Shown: positions 1 to 8,204 of the stretch, piece by piece | How the letters are laid out: every line of letters begins with the position of its first letter | How positions within the stretch are numbered: position 1 is the stretch's first letter | The notes under the pieces: generated by a model | The model's database searches: none | What the model was told of the DNA's origin: nothing | Seen by the model: the letters and a program-made list of their open reading frames with translations, nothing else | Assembly (NCBI RefSeq): GCF_020103725.1 | Contig: NZ_JAHXBG010000014.1 | Span: 186,001 to 250,000 of the forward strand | DNA from: Hyalangium gracile | GTDB lineage: Bacteria > Myxococcota > Myxococcia > Myxococcales > Myxococcaceae | Direction of reading: 5' to 3' | Length of the DNA: 64,000 nt | Translations under genes and position numbers: made by a program

Positions 1-868
1 CGTAGCCGCCCGTCGTGTGCAGCACGCCCTTCGGCTTCCCCGTCGAGCCCGACGTGTACAGGATGAACAGCGGGTGCTCGCTCTCCACCCACTCCGGCTC
101 GCACGTCTCGCTCTGCCTGGCGACCAGCTCCTCCCACGACACGTCCTTCGGCCCCAGCGGCCCCGAGTCCCCCGCCCGCTTCAGCACCACCACCTTCTCC
201 ACCGTGCGCATGTTCGGCAGCGCCGCGTCCACGTTCTTCTTCAGCGGCACCACCGCGCCCTTGCGCCAACCCCCGTCCGCCGTGAGGAGCACCTTCGCCC
301 CCGCGTCGTTCATGCGCTCCTGCAGCGCCTCCGCCGAGAAGCCTCCGAACACCACCGAGTGCACCGCGCCAATCCGCGCGCAGGCCAGCATCGCCACCGC
401 CGCCTCGGGCACCATGGGCAGGTAGATGCCCACCCGATCCCCCTTGCGCACCCCCAGCGACTTCAGCCCGTTCGCCAGCCGGTTCACCGCCACGGCCAGC
501 TCGCCGTACGTCACCTGGCGGCGATCCCCCGGCTCCCCCTCGAAGAGGATGGCCGGCTTGTCCTTCAGCTTCGGCAGGTGCCGATCCAGGCAGTTGTAGG
601 TCAGGTTGGTGCGACCCTCGACGAACCACCGAGCGTGCGGCGGCTTCCAGTCCAGCACCGTCTGGAACGGCTCCTTCCAGTACAGCTCCTCGCGCCCCCG
701 AGCCCCCCAGTACGCCTCCGGATCCTTCGCGGCTTCGTCCCACAGCCGCCGGTAGTCCTCCATGCTCCGGATGTGCGCGCGCTGCGAGAACGCCGCGGGT
801 GGTGGGAAGACTCGGTTCTCCGTGAGGACCGATTGAATCTCTTGCGACGGACGCTGCGGCTCAGCCAT
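1..868 (-). CDS. acs: Acetyl-CoA synthetase, N-terminal part (cut by window edge)
   Basis: Converts acetate, ATP and CoA to acetyl-CoA, AMP and PPi in the cytoplasm. The first 289 codons are visible; the rest lies beyond base 1. The start is the ATG at 866-868 ([10 protein letters not shown]). The N-terminal acetyl-CoA synthetase domain is clear (DYRRLW around residue 39, [12 protein letters not shown] around 53-64, TYNCLDRHL around 90), and the AMP-binding P-loop [12 protein letters not shown] is reached near the window edge. Full-length family members are about 650 residues, so more than half is missing. It reads away from the lipoprotein gene upstream, with about 65 bases between them. The family is certain; that acetate is the substrate is inferred from the Acs-type N-terminal domain. 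Confidence 0.93.
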   Translation of the reverse strand, partial: MAEPQRPSQEIQSVLTENRVFPPPAAFSQRAHIRSMEDYRRLWDEAAKDPEAYWGARGREELYWKEPFQTVLDWKPPHARWFVEGRTNLTYNCLDRHLPKLKDKPAILFEGEPGDRRQVTYGELAVAVNRLANGLKSLGVRKGDRVGIYLPMVPEAAVAMLACARIGAVHSVVFGGFSAEALQERMNDAGAKVLLTADGGWRKGAVVPLKKNVDAALPNMRTVEKVVVLKRAGDSGPLGPKDVSWEELVARQSETCEPEWVESEHPLFILYTSGSTGKPKGVLHTTGGY

Positions 869-933
869 GGGCAACCCTCCCCAGCAGGACAAGCAAGATG
901 ATGCCTCCTGTCTAGGTCGCCCCGAGCCCGGGC

Positions 934-1428
934 TCAAGGCTGCTCTTCGCAGGTCTCTTCATTCTGAACGGCCTGGAAGTTCGCCCACAGCTCGCAGACG
1001 CACTGGTCCGGACGCCGCGCCTCGTAGCGCACCCGCACCACCCCATCGAACCGGGTGCGACACACCGTGGTCCCCTCCATGTGCACGCTCACCTGGTCCA
1101 GCAGGCAGATCTCCCGGTTGACCTTCACGGTGGCGTTGGCCACGCTGCCGTCCACCGAGAAGCTGTCGCCCGACTCCAGGAAGCGCCCTACCAGCTGCAT
1201 CTCCAGCAGCTCGAAGTCCATGCGCACCACCTGTCCGGTAATGAGCAGAGAGCCATCCCAGAGCGCGTGGGGATCATCATCAACGGACGGAAGCAGGTTG
1301 CAGTCGTCCCGGTAGATCTCGGTGGACTGCAGCGTGTAGTGGCCCTGGTTCTGGGGGAACTCGTTGCAGCTGACACAGAGCCCCACGGAGAGCAGCAGGG
1401 CGGGCAGGAGGAAGCGGCGCGTGGACAC
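934..1428 (-). CDS. Putative lipoprotein of unknown function
   Basis: Encodes about 164 residues from a GTG at 1426-1428 ([13 protein letters not shown]). An in-frame ATG nine codons upstream would put a poor leader before the signal peptide. The N-terminus is a signal sequence ending in a plausible lipobox, CVSC followed by Asn, so the protein is probably a lipid-anchored envelope protein. The mature part contains several Cys residues (CNLL, CLLD, CRTR, CVCELW, CEEQP) that could form disulfides in the periplasm or outside the cell. I do not recognise the family. It lies divergently from the Nudix gene, with about 70 bases between the two starts, so the promoters probably share this gap. Confidence 0.7.
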   Translation of the reverse strand: MSTRRFLLPALLLSVGLCVSCNEFPQNQGHYTLQSTEIYRDDCNLLPSVDDDPHALWDGSLLITGQVVRMDFELLEMQLVGRFLESGDSFSVDGSVANATVKVNREICLLDQVSVHMEGTTVCRTRFDGVVRVRYEARRPDQCVCELWANFQAVQNEETCEEQP

Positions 1429-1499
1429 GGGGGGACCATAACCAACCCCGCGCATCCGTGCAGTGCCCTTGCTCGGCCCGGGGTAGACTGTCCGGCCCT

Positions 1500-1928
1500 A
1501 TGGCCGAGAAACAGTTCAAGAACCCCACCCCCACGGTGGACTGCATCATCGAGCTGCCCGGAGAGCGCATCGTCCTCATCCGCCGCGCCAACCCGCCCAT
1601 CGGCTGGGCCCTGCCCGGCGGCTTCGTGGACGAGGGAGAGCCCCTCCACGCCGCCGCCGTTCGCGAGGCCAGGGAGGAGACGGGCCTCACCGTGGAGCTC
1701 GTCGAGCAGTTCTTCACCTACTCGGACCCCAAGCGCGATCCGCGCAAGCACACCCTGTCCACCGTCTACATCGGCCGCGCCCAGGGCGAGCCCCAGGGCG
1801 CCGACGATGCCGCCGAGGCCCGCTCCTTCCCCCTCAACGCCCTGCCCCCGGACCTCTGCTTCGACCACGGCACCATCCTCTCCGACTACCTGACCTACAA
1901 GCGCACCGGTCAGCGCCGGAAGCTCTGA
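1500..1928 (+). CDS. Nudix hydrolase
   Basis: A 142-residue single-domain Nudix protein, which hydrolyses a nucleoside diphosphate linked to another group. The full Nudix box is present: G41, E47, REAREETGL at 55-63, matching GX5EX7REUXEEXGU, with the metal-binding glutamates intact. The start ATG at 1500 gives [17 protein letters not shown], the expected first strand; the upstream in-frame extension overlaps the divergent gene region and lacks family character. The arrangement ([12 protein letters not shown]) resembles ADP-ribose or general housecleaning Nudix enzymes, but the substrate cannot be read from sequence. It probably starts an operon with the site-2 protease gene 12 bases downstream. 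Confidence 0.92.
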   Translation: MAEKQFKNPTPTVDCIIELPGERIVLIRRANPPIGWALPGGFVDEGEPLHAAAVREAREETGLTVELVEQFFTYSDPKRDPRKHTLSTVYIGRAQGEPQGADDAAEARSFPLNALPPDLCFDHGTILSDYLTYKRTGQRRKL

Positions 1929-1940
1929 AGCACCGCGCGG

Positions 1941-3311
1941 ATGTACGTCCTCCTGGCCCTCCTCGCCCTCGGCCTGCTGCTGGCCGTCCACGAGCTGGGG
2001 CACCTCCTGGCCGCGCGGCTGCTCGGCGTGAGCGTGCCCCGCTTCTCGCTGGGCTTCGGGCCGCCGCTGCTGTCCTTCCACCTGCTCGGCACGGAGTATG
2101 TCGTCGCCGCCATCCCCCTGGGTGCTTCGGCCACCCTCCATGGGATGAACCCCCACGCCCCGGGGTTGGATCCCGCCGATCCCCGCAGCTACTCGGCCCA
2201 GCGCCCCTGGAAGCGCGTCGTCATCACCCTCGCCGGCTCGCTGGCCAACTACCTGTTCGCCCTGGGCGTCCTCTTCGCGCTGTACACCTCCGGCACCCAC
2301 GTGGTGGTGCCACTCACGGTGGGCACGGTGACGCCGGGCTCGGAGGCGGCCCTCGCGCAGCTGCTCCCGGGGGACCGCATCCTCAGCGTGGACGGCCAGC
2401 CGGTGAAGAGCTGGTCGGACTTCGTGGAGAGCATCGGCCAGAGCCCCGGGCGCGAGCGCTCGCTCGTCGTCTCCCGCCATGGGGAGCCTCGCGTGGTGGC
2501 CGTGCGCCCCCGGCCCGATGAGCGCGGGGTGGGCCGCATCGGCGTGAGCCAGCAGTACGTCTACCGCGAGCACTCCCCCGGCGAGGCCCTGGCCCAGTCC
2601 CTGGTGCACACCCAGCGCGTGGCCGCCGAGGCCCTCACCCTCGTCTGGAGCCGGGTGGTGGGCCCCAGCCCCACCGCCGAGCCTCCCAGCTCCGTGGCCG
2701 TCGTGCGGCAGTCCTCCGGCGCGGCCTCCACCGGCTGGGACTCCTTCCTGCGCGTGCTGGTGGCCATCTCGGTGGCGCTCTCGCTGCTGCACCTGGTGCC
2801 CGTGCCAGGCCTGGACGGCGGGCGACTGGTGTTCCTCGCCATCGAGCTGGCCCGGAGACGGCCCGTGTCCCCGCGCGTGGAGACGCTGGCGAACACGGTG
2901 GGCTTCCTGGCCATCGCCGCCGCCATCCTCATCATCTCCGTCGCCGAGGTCCGCCGCGCCCTCCCCTCCTCGGAGCCGCGCGCCGCTCCAGGCCCTGGAG
3001 CCCCGGCGGGGCCTGCCCTCCTGGATGGTGGGGAGGCGTCCAGCCAGCCCCCCCTCCCCGACGCGGGGGTACAGGCGCCGGATGCGGGGGCCCAGACGCC
3101 GGATGCGGGGGGAACCTCCAGAGCCGGCCTGGTGTCAGACGCAGGGCGACCCACCCCAGCCCCGGTTCCGGATGCCGGGGTGGCGAGCGATGCGGGGCCA
3201 GCTCCGGATGGGGGACTCCCTCCCCTGGATGCTGGAGCACCGACCGGGCCGGGGAGCGCCCCCGACGCGGGCGGCCCCCTACTCGATGCGGGCGCTGCTG
3301 ACGCGGGTTGA
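1941..3311 (+). CDS. Site-2 protease (M50 family) with DAG-repeat C-terminal tail
   Basis: Intramembrane zinc metalloprotease of 456 residues. HELGH at 17-21 lies in the first transmembrane helix; a second helix is near 92-116; a single PDZ domain spans about 122-195 (GSEAALAQLLPGDRILSVDGQPV); the third ligand motif LDGGR is at 291-295; a last helix is at 316-335. This is the RseP/SpoIVFB core for cutting membrane-bound substrates. Unusually, residues 345-456 form a low-complexity Pro/Ala/Asp tail with ten DAG triplets, often PDAG. The enzyme is distinct from the larger RseP encoded at 13072-14697. It sits between the Nudix gene and a membrane protein gene 22 bases downstream, probably in one transcript. 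Its substrate is unknown. Confidence 0.88.
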   Translation: MYVLLALLALGLLLAVHELGHLLAARLLGVSVPRFSLGFGPPLLSFHLLGTEYVVAAIPLGASATLHGMNPHAPGLDPADPRSYSAQRPWKRVVITLAGSLANYLFALGVLFALYTSGTHVVVPLTVGTVTPGSEAALAQLLPGDRILSVDGQPVKSWSDFVESIGQSPGRERSLVVSRHGEPRVVAVRPRPDERGVGRIGVSQQYVYREHSPGEALAQSLVHTQRVAAEALTLVWSRVVGPSPTAEPPSSVAVVRQSSGAASTGWDSFLRVLVAISVALSLLHLVPVPGLDGGRLVFLAIELARRRPVSPRVETLANTVGFLAIAAAILIISVAEVRRALPSSEPRAAPGPGAPAGPALLDGGEASSQPPLPDAGVQAPDAGAQTPDAGGTSRAGLVSDAGRPTPAPVPDAGVASDAGPAPDGGLPPLDAGAPTGPGSAPDAGGPLLDAGAADAG

Positions 3312-3333
3312 AGGCTCTATCCTCGGACGGTCC

Positions 3334-3990
3334 ATGAATCCCTCACCCAACGCCGGCCTCTTCTGCGAGCTCTACTGGGGCGAGTCCCTGGCCGAAGCCT
3401 GGAGCGTCGGCCCCGAGCACCTCCAGGTGCACGCAGCGCCCGATGAGAAGGCGCTGGTGCCGCTCTACGGCTTCACCCTGCCCGAAGAGCCCTTCCTCCT
3501 GGCCGAGCGCACCGAGCACGGCTATCGCGTCTTCGTCCCTCCCAACGTGAAGCTGGAGCGCAGCACCAAGCGAGATGCCTTCCACGGCGTCCCCGAGTCC
3601 GCGCTCTCGCGGCGCGACGGCCGCACCAGCGTGGAGCTGCCCGAGGGCACCACGCTGCGGCTCACCGAAGGCCAGCTCCATCTGCTCGTCCAGCACTCGG
3701 TGGCCAAGGACCGGGAGAAGCAGTCCCGGCTCAAGATGGTCGTCCTCGTCGCCGCGGCCATCGCCCTCTTCGTGAGCATGCCCCTGGCGTTCCTCGCCGG
3801 AGGCCCGGACCCCGAGACGATGCAGCAGAACAATGCCCGGGCGCTCGCCGCGGCGAGGGAGAAGACGGAGGCCCGGCGCAAGGCCCTGGGCATCGACACG
3901 CCCCTGAAGCCCATCTCCCCCAGCGAGCAGAAGCCCAGGACCGACGGCGGCACCCCGCTCCCCGTGCCCTCCCACCTCGGCGTCCAGTAG
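3334..3990 (+). CDS. Predicted single-pass membrane protein of unknown function
   Basis: Encodes 218 residues from the ATG at 3334. An in-frame opening upstream overlaps the previous gene's repeat tail and is discounted. Residues 1-130 form a soluble module rich in beta-strand patterns (LFCELYWGESLAEAW, VELPEGTTLRLTEGQLHLLV), residues 134-156 form one transmembrane helix, and residues 157-218 are a charged, Pro-rich tail beginning with an Ala/Arg-rich helix. No signal peptide precedes the soluble part, so the N-terminus is probably cytoplasmic and the tail periplasmic. The N-terminal module vaguely recalls the cytoplasmic heads of myxobacterial TonB-like or gliding proteins, but I cannot assign a family. 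It is probably cotranscribed with the site-2 protease gene. Confidence 0.75.
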   Translation: MNPSPNAGLFCELYWGESLAEAWSVGPEHLQVHAAPDEKALVPLYGFTLPEEPFLLAERTEHGYRVFVPPNVKLERSTKRDAFHGVPESALSRRDGRTSVELPEGTTLRLTEGQLHLLVQHSVAKDREKQSRLKMVVLVAAAIALFVSMPLAFLAGGPDPETMQQNNARALAAAREKTEARRKALGIDTPLKPISPSEQKPRTDGGTPLPVPSHLGVQ

Positions 3991-4012
3991 CCGCGGTCGG
4001 CGAGCGCTCCGG

Positions 4013-4675
4013 CTACGGGCCCAGGCCGACCCAGATCTCGCCGTCCTCGAAGAACTCCTTCTTCCAGATCGGCACGTCCTGCTTGAGCCGCTCGATGGCG
4101 TGCTCGCAGGCCAGGAACGCCTCCTTGCGGTGGGGCGCCGCGGCGGCGATCACCACCGCCAGCTCTCCCGGCATCAGCGTCCCCACCCGGTGCATGATGG
4201 CCAGGCGCGTGCCGCTCCAGCGCTCGGCCACCTCCGCGCCGATGGCCGCCAGCCGCTTCTCCGCCATGGGGGGATAGGCCTCGTACTCGAGCTTCAGCAC
4301 CCGCCGGCCCTCCGTCTGGTTGCGCACCGAGCCCGAGAACGTCACCAGCCCGCCGTACGCCTCGCCCGACACCGCCGCCACCACGTCCTCCAGCCGCAGC
4401 GGCCGGTCCACCACCGAGAACAGCCCCGAGCCGCCCGACACCGGAGGAATGAGCGCCAGCTCCGCCCCGGCCGGCACCTCGGCCTCCACGTCCACGAACT
4501 CCTGGTTCACCGCCACGCGCAGGTGCGGCAGCAGCGGCCCCAGCGCCGGGTGGCGCTCGGCCACCTGCCGCAGCACCTCACGCACCCGCACGCCCTCGGG
4601 CACCTCCAGCGTCTCGCGCTGGGCTCCCGCGCGCTCGCGCGCCGCGGCGAAGTAGAGAACGGAGATCGAGCCCAT
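4013..4675 (-). CDS. Fused molybdopterin synthase MoaD-MoaE
   Basis: Molybdopterin synthase inserts two sulfurs into precursor Z in molybdenum-cofactor synthesis. Residues 1-82 are a MoaD ubiquitin-like domain (ISVLYFAAARERAG, ending PPVSGG at 77-82). Residues 85-220 are MoaE (SGSVRNQTEGRRVLKLEYEAY around 114-134, HRVG 162-165, PHRKEAF 181-187, and IWKKEFF 203-209 with the active-site lysine). Normally MoaD ends at the Gly-Gly, which must be free to be thiocarboxylated; here it is followed directly by SGLFSVV and the MoaE domain. Related fusions, such as mycobacterial MoaX, are known and are processed. The gene follows the PKD lipoprotein gene on the same strand with only three bases between. 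Confidence 0.93.
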   Translation of the reverse strand: MGSISVLYFAAARERAGAQRETLEVPEGVRVREVLRQVAERHPALGPLLPHLRVAVNQEFVDVEAEVPAGAELALIPPVSGGSGLFSVVDRPLRLEDVVAAVSGEAYGGLVTFSGSVRNQTEGRRVLKLEYEAYPPMAEKRLAAIGAEVAERWSGTRLAIMHRVGTLMPGELAVVIAAAAPHRKEAFLACEHAIERLKQDVPIWKKEFFEDGEIWVGLGP

Positions 4676-4678
4676 GTC

Positions 4679-6469
4679 TCAGGGAGTCCGCAGCATGATC
4701 CGGCCTCGCAGCCGGGCCCCGCCCTCCTCGGGCGAGAAGTCCAGGAAGGCATGATCGAACGGGGGGAGCTGATCCAGGAAGGCCCCGCCGATGGCCTTCG
4801 CCGCGCTGAGCTGCGCCTGGGGAATCCCCGGCACCTGCTCGGGCGCATCCATCTCCGCGCGCAGCCGCCCCATGTCCACCATCAGCGACAGGTGGCTCGG
4901 CCCGAACGCGCTGGAGCCGAAGCGCTCCTGCAGGGAGGCGCCCACGTTGCCGCGAGGCCTGGCGTCCAGCGCCTCACCCGCCTGCAGCGACAGGCGGTCC
5001 CCCGCCACGGTGAGCACCAGCGGCTGCTCCATCACCCGCATCCGGAACCGGGTGGCGCCCTTCTCCTGGCTGCGCTCCACGTTCCAGGTGCCCTTCTCGA
5101 AGGCCTTGTTGAGCGCCGCCACCACCGGCGCGGAGTTCGTCAGGCCCGCCTCCAGCAGCACCGAGCCGCGCGGCTCGGGCCGCTTGTTGCCCAGGAAGTT
5201 CCGGTAGAAGGCCGGCGCGTCGAAGTACACCAGCAGCGTCACGTCCCCTCGCACCGCGCCGAGCAGCGCCTCCGCGTCGACGCCCTGCTGCCGCCAGCTC
5301 TCCAGCGCCTCCGTCCGCTGCGGCGAGCCGGGGGCACCCAAGAGCATGGAGGCCATCTCGCTGGGAGGAATGGACATCATCGCCACCGCCACGGGGCCCA
5401 GCGGGGCCTTGTCCAGCAGCGCCGGGAGCGGCCCCTGCTTGCCATCGAGCAGCGGCTTGGTCGCGGGCATGAAGCCGTCCAGCTCCACCCGGCCCTCCGT
5501 CGTGCGCAGCGAGGACATGAACCCGGGGAACACTCCGGCCCCCTGCTTCTCCGGGAAGCGGATGAAGGTATACAGGCTGCCCTCCGCCACCTTGCCGCGC
5601 AGCTGCGTCAGCAGCGGAGACTCGGACAGGCCCGGGCCGGTGAACCCCGCCACGGCCTTGCGCAGCACCTCCGCGTCCGGCGAGGAGGTCGCCGCCTTCA
5701 CAGTCTCGCCCTCCTGGGCCTCCTCCTTCTGCGGCATCGCCAGGTACAGGTAGCCCCGGTCCAGGAACGCCGTGACGGGCTCCACGCCCGCCATCTCGAT
5801 GCGCGCGCTCCCGTCCGGCCTGCGCTCCACCGGGTGGCCCTTGGACTCGAGCTCCCGCACCAGACTGTCCAGGGCCGCCTGGCCCTCCGTCACCCCCAGC
5901 AGCATCACCGCGCCCTGGAAGGCCGGCACCGAGAACAGGCCGAAGCCCTCCTCGGGGTCCACCGGGGTGGCCTCCCCCTTCAGGCTCCGCAGCGCCAGGG
6001 GCAGCAGCGGCATCTCCTCGATCTGCCTGCGCGCCATGTCCTGGCCCACGAAGCGCTCGAAGAAGTCCACCAGCGGCTCCACCGAGCCGCGCAGCCGGGG
6101 CATGTAGATGGCCACCGTGGCGTCCTCGGGGATGGCGCGCAGCAGCGGCCGGGGCACCACGGTGAGCTGCGCGCGGCCGACCTCCGTCGTGCCATCGAGC
6201 GCCCGCACCGCGTACGCGCCCGAGCGCGCGAAGGCGTGGGAGACGCGGGGGCCCTTCTGGGTGGGCGTGCCGTCCCCGAAATCCCAGGTGACGTCCGGCG
6301 CGCCCTCCTGGGCCGAGCCGAACTCCACCGGTACTCCAGCCTCCACCGTGCGGTCCGGCCCCAGCTCGGGCTTGACCGCGCGGTGGCAGCCAGCGGCCAG
6401 CAGGCCCCCGGCCACCACGGAGAGGACGAACAGCGGGACTTTCAGGGACAGGCTTGGGGAAGACCGCAT
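4679..6469 (-). CDS. PKD-domain lipoprotein, large unknown C-terminal part
   Basis: Encodes 596 residues with an N-terminal signal peptide and lipobox LAAGC (lipidated Cys28). Residues about 33-105 form a PKD-like beta-sandwich (PDRTVEAGVPVEF, VTWDFGDGTPTQKGPRVSHAFARSGAYAV). The remaining 490 residues alternate predicted strands and helices without motifs I can name; phrases such as VAIYMPRLRGSVEPLVDFFERF and GVEPVTAFLDRGYLYLAMP recall large periplasmic DUF3352-like proteins. An envelope structural or binding role is likely; no catalytic residues are evident. It lies between moaDE (3 bases downstream) and the outer-membrane barrel gene (stop 8 bases upstream), so the region reads as one minus-strand transcript. 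Confidence 0.8.
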   Translation of the reverse strand: MRSSPSLSLKVPLFVLSVVAGGLLAAGCHRAVKPELGPDRTVEAGVPVEFGSAQEGAPDVTWDFGDGTPTQKGPRVSHAFARSGAYAVRALDGTTEVGRAQLTVVPRPLLRAIPEDATVAIYMPRLRGSVEPLVDFFERFVGQDMARRQIEEMPLLPLALRSLKGEATPVDPEEGFGLFSVPAFQGAVMLLGVTEGQAALDSLVRELESKGHPVERRPDGSARIEMAGVEPVTAFLDRGYLYLAMPQKEEAQEGETVKAATSSPDAEVLRKAVAGFTGPGLSESPLLTQLRGKVAEGSLYTFIRFPEKQGAGVFPGFMSSLRTTEGRVELDGFMPATKPLLDGKQGPLPALLDKAPLGPVAVAMMSIPPSEMASMLLGAPGSPQRTEALESWRQQGVDAEALLGAVRGDVTLLVYFDAPAFYRNFLGNKRPEPRGSVLLEAGLTNSAPVVAALNKAFEKGTWNVERSQEKGATRFRMRVMEQPLVLTVAGDRLSLQAGEALDARPRGNVGASLQERFGSSAFGPSHLSLMVDMGRLRAEMDAPEQVPGIPQAQLSAAKAIGGAFLDQLPPFDHAFLDFSPEEGGARLRGRIMLRTP

Positions 6470-6477
6470 GGAGCGGT

Positions 6478-7203
6478 CTAGTAGTCCAAGGCCAGCCCGA
6501 ACATCCAGTGTCGGCTGGAGAGAACCAGCCCGGGACTGCCGAAGTTGTTCACTTCAGCGTAGGTCCACTCGGCGAAGAAGTAGCTGTGGTTGACGCCGAT
6601 GTCCGAGTCGAAGTCCCGGGCCAGGCGCGGCTCCAGCACGTCCAGCAGGAACGAGACGCCCGCCGTGAAGCCGTAGCCCCACCGGCCGCCCTTGCCCGAG
6701 CGGCCGCTCAGCTCCTGCGTCTCCCCGCCCTTCTCGATCCACCAGGGCATGTAGATGAGCCCCAGCTTGCCGTAGGGCACCAGCGGCACGCCCCAGCGGA
6801 AGGCCGCGTAGTCGAACTTGTAGAGGGCGTTGAGCTTGAGCGGCACCACCTTGAGCGCCGTCTTCTCCTCGGCCGGATCGCCGTCGTCGGTGAGGGTGTC
6901 GGCGTACTTCTCCGCGTAGCCCGCCGAGAAGCCCACGCCCGCCGTGCCGAAGCCCTGGTAGAAGTAGCGCTGCAGCTCCAGCTCGAAGAGCAGCAGCGAC
7001 GCGTCACCGAACGTGTCCTTGTAGGGCTCGCCGTCCAGGCCCTCCTCGGTGTCGATGCGCGGCTTGTAACCACCCAGCTTGAACTCCACCGCGCCCGTGC
7101 GGGGGGAACCCACGGGCGCGCGGGGCGCGTCGGAGACCTCCAGCGCCTGGCTCGGCAGCGCGCCCAGAAGCGCGATGACGCCGAGAGCCACTGCTCGACT
7201 CAT
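6478..7203 (-). CDS. Outer-membrane beta-barrel protein (MXAN_2562-like)
   Basis: Encodes 241 residues from the ATG at 7201-7203 (MSRAVALGVIALLGALPSQALE), a good signal peptide cut after an Ala. The mature part has alternating hydrophobic/aromatic strands (LLLFELELQRYFYQGF, FTAGVGFSAGYAEKYA, WGYGFTAGVSFLLDV) and ends in an aromatic-terminated strand, HWMFGLALDY, typical of the last barrel strand recognised by BamA. It resembles the family that NCBI names MXAN_2562 outer-membrane beta-barrel, from memory. Its start overlaps the stop of the upstream gene by 4 bases. That pair is therefore translationally coupled, and the products may interact at the cell surface. Function unknown. Confidence 0.85.
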   Translation of the reverse strand: MSRAVALGVIALLGALPSQALEVSDAPRAPVGSPRTGAVEFKLGGYKPRIDTEEGLDGEPYKDTFGDASLLLFELELQRYFYQGFGTAGVGFSAGYAEKYADTLTDDGDPAEEKTALKVVPLKLNALYKFDYAAFRWGVPLVPYGKLGLIYMPWWIEKGGETQELSGRSGKGGRWGYGFTAGVSFLLDVLEPRLARDFDSDIGVNHSYFFAEWTYAEVNNFGSPGLVLSSRHWMFGLALDY

Positions 7204-8078
7204 GACCGGTTTCTCCTTGAAGACAGCCAGAACCCCAGGGCGACCAGCACCCAACCACTCGCGAGACCTCCCGCCGCCGCGCCACACCCTCCCATCTCCT
7301 GCCCCTTGGCTTCCACATATCTGTCGAAGAAACCCAGGGTGTGGATCGGCGTGCCCTCCTGGGCCTCCGATGCCGCACTCTCGTTGTCCGCCGCATCCAC
7401 CGCCGTCGCGGTGAGGCGGTATGTCACACCGTTCTCCAGGTTCTCCACCTTGAACAGCGACTGATCCGAGGACTGGCGCAGATCCCGACCGCCGGAGCCG
7501 TCCGTCCGCTCGATGTGGAGCTTGAGCTCGCTGGTGTCATCCGGGACGGTGACGCGCACGGACAGGGCCCCGTCCAGCGGAGAGATCCGCTCGATGGAGG
7601 GAGCCTCCGGAGGCTGGGCATCGTACGTCACGTCCACGTCGTCCTTCTGGTAGTTCTTGGAGTTGGACGAGCAGTCGCCGCTCAGGCCACCCGCGATCGG
7701 GATGGAGGCGCACAGCTTGTACTCCACCTGCCGGCCCTCGGCGGGGCACTGCGTCTCTCCGCCCTTGAAGAGCGGGAGCTCCCCCACCTCGAAGGACACC
7801 GTGCCGGAGCGGTTGGTCAGCACCTGCTCCTTGGCCACGCTGTCCACCAGCGTCGTGCCACTGGGCGGCTCATCCGAGCAGGTCTCCGCGATCCAGAACT
7901 TCAGATCGTCACAGACGAGCGTGGTGATGCCGTGGGCCCAGTTGACCGTGCGAGTCAAATCGCAGGGCCCCTTGGGCACGCGCAGCTCGTCGTCGTTGTT
8001 GGGCAGGGACAGCTGCAACGCGGTCTGGCTCCAGGCCGTGGTTGCAGTCAGCGTGAGGGCTATCAGCAGGGAACGCAT
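7200..8078 (-). CDS. MYXO-CTERM-anchored surface protein (MXAN_2561-like)
   Basis: Encodes 292 residues from the ATG at 8076-8078 (MRSLLIALTLTATTAWS), a classical signal peptide. The upstream in-frame extension lacks one. The mature part contains paired cysteines (CDLTR, CDDLKFW, CSDEP, CPAEG, CASI, CSSN) and a fibronectin-III-like domain near the C-terminus (PPEAPSIERISPLDGALSVRV, NGVTYRLTATAVDAADNES). The C-terminus is a MYXO-CTERM-like sorting tail: GGCGAAAGG, a hydrophobic segment WVLVALGFWL, then RRNR. In myxobacteria such tails are processed and the protein is displayed on the outer surface. It is translationally coupled to the barrel gene downstream by a 4-base overlap. Confidence 0.85.
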   Translation of the reverse strand: MRSLLIALTLTATTAWSQTALQLSLPNNDDELRVPKGPCDLTRTVNWAHGITTLVCDDLKFWIAETCSDEPPSGTTLVDSVAKEQVLTNRSGTVSFEVGELPLFKGGETQCPAEGRQVEYKLCASIPIAGGLSGDCSSNSKNYQKDDVDVTYDAQPPEAPSIERISPLDGALSVRVTVPDDTSELKLHIERTDGSGGRDLRQSSDQSLFKVENLENGVTYRLTATAVDAADNESAASEAQEGTPIHTLGFFDRYVEAKGQEMGGCGAAAGGLASGWVLVALGFWLSSRRNRS

Positions 8079-8204
8079 GGACGGAGATGAACCTAGCAAG
8101 TGGGGGGCCAGCTGAAACGGGGGGTCGCGCCCTTCATTCCCAGAGGGAACGCCCCCGCCATTCCGCCAAATGGGCAAGCCCGGCCTGGGGCGTGTGCCAA
8201 ATTG

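Noticed and set aside
17-901. Long plus-strand open frame over the left end
   Set aside because: Arg/His/Pro-rich translation antisense to acs; the minus strand carries clear acetyl-CoA synthetase motifs.
4100-6481. 793-codon plus-strand open frame
   Set aside because: Antisense to moaDE and the PKD lipoprotein; composition dominated by His, Arg, Gln and Leu as expected from a GC-rich shadow.
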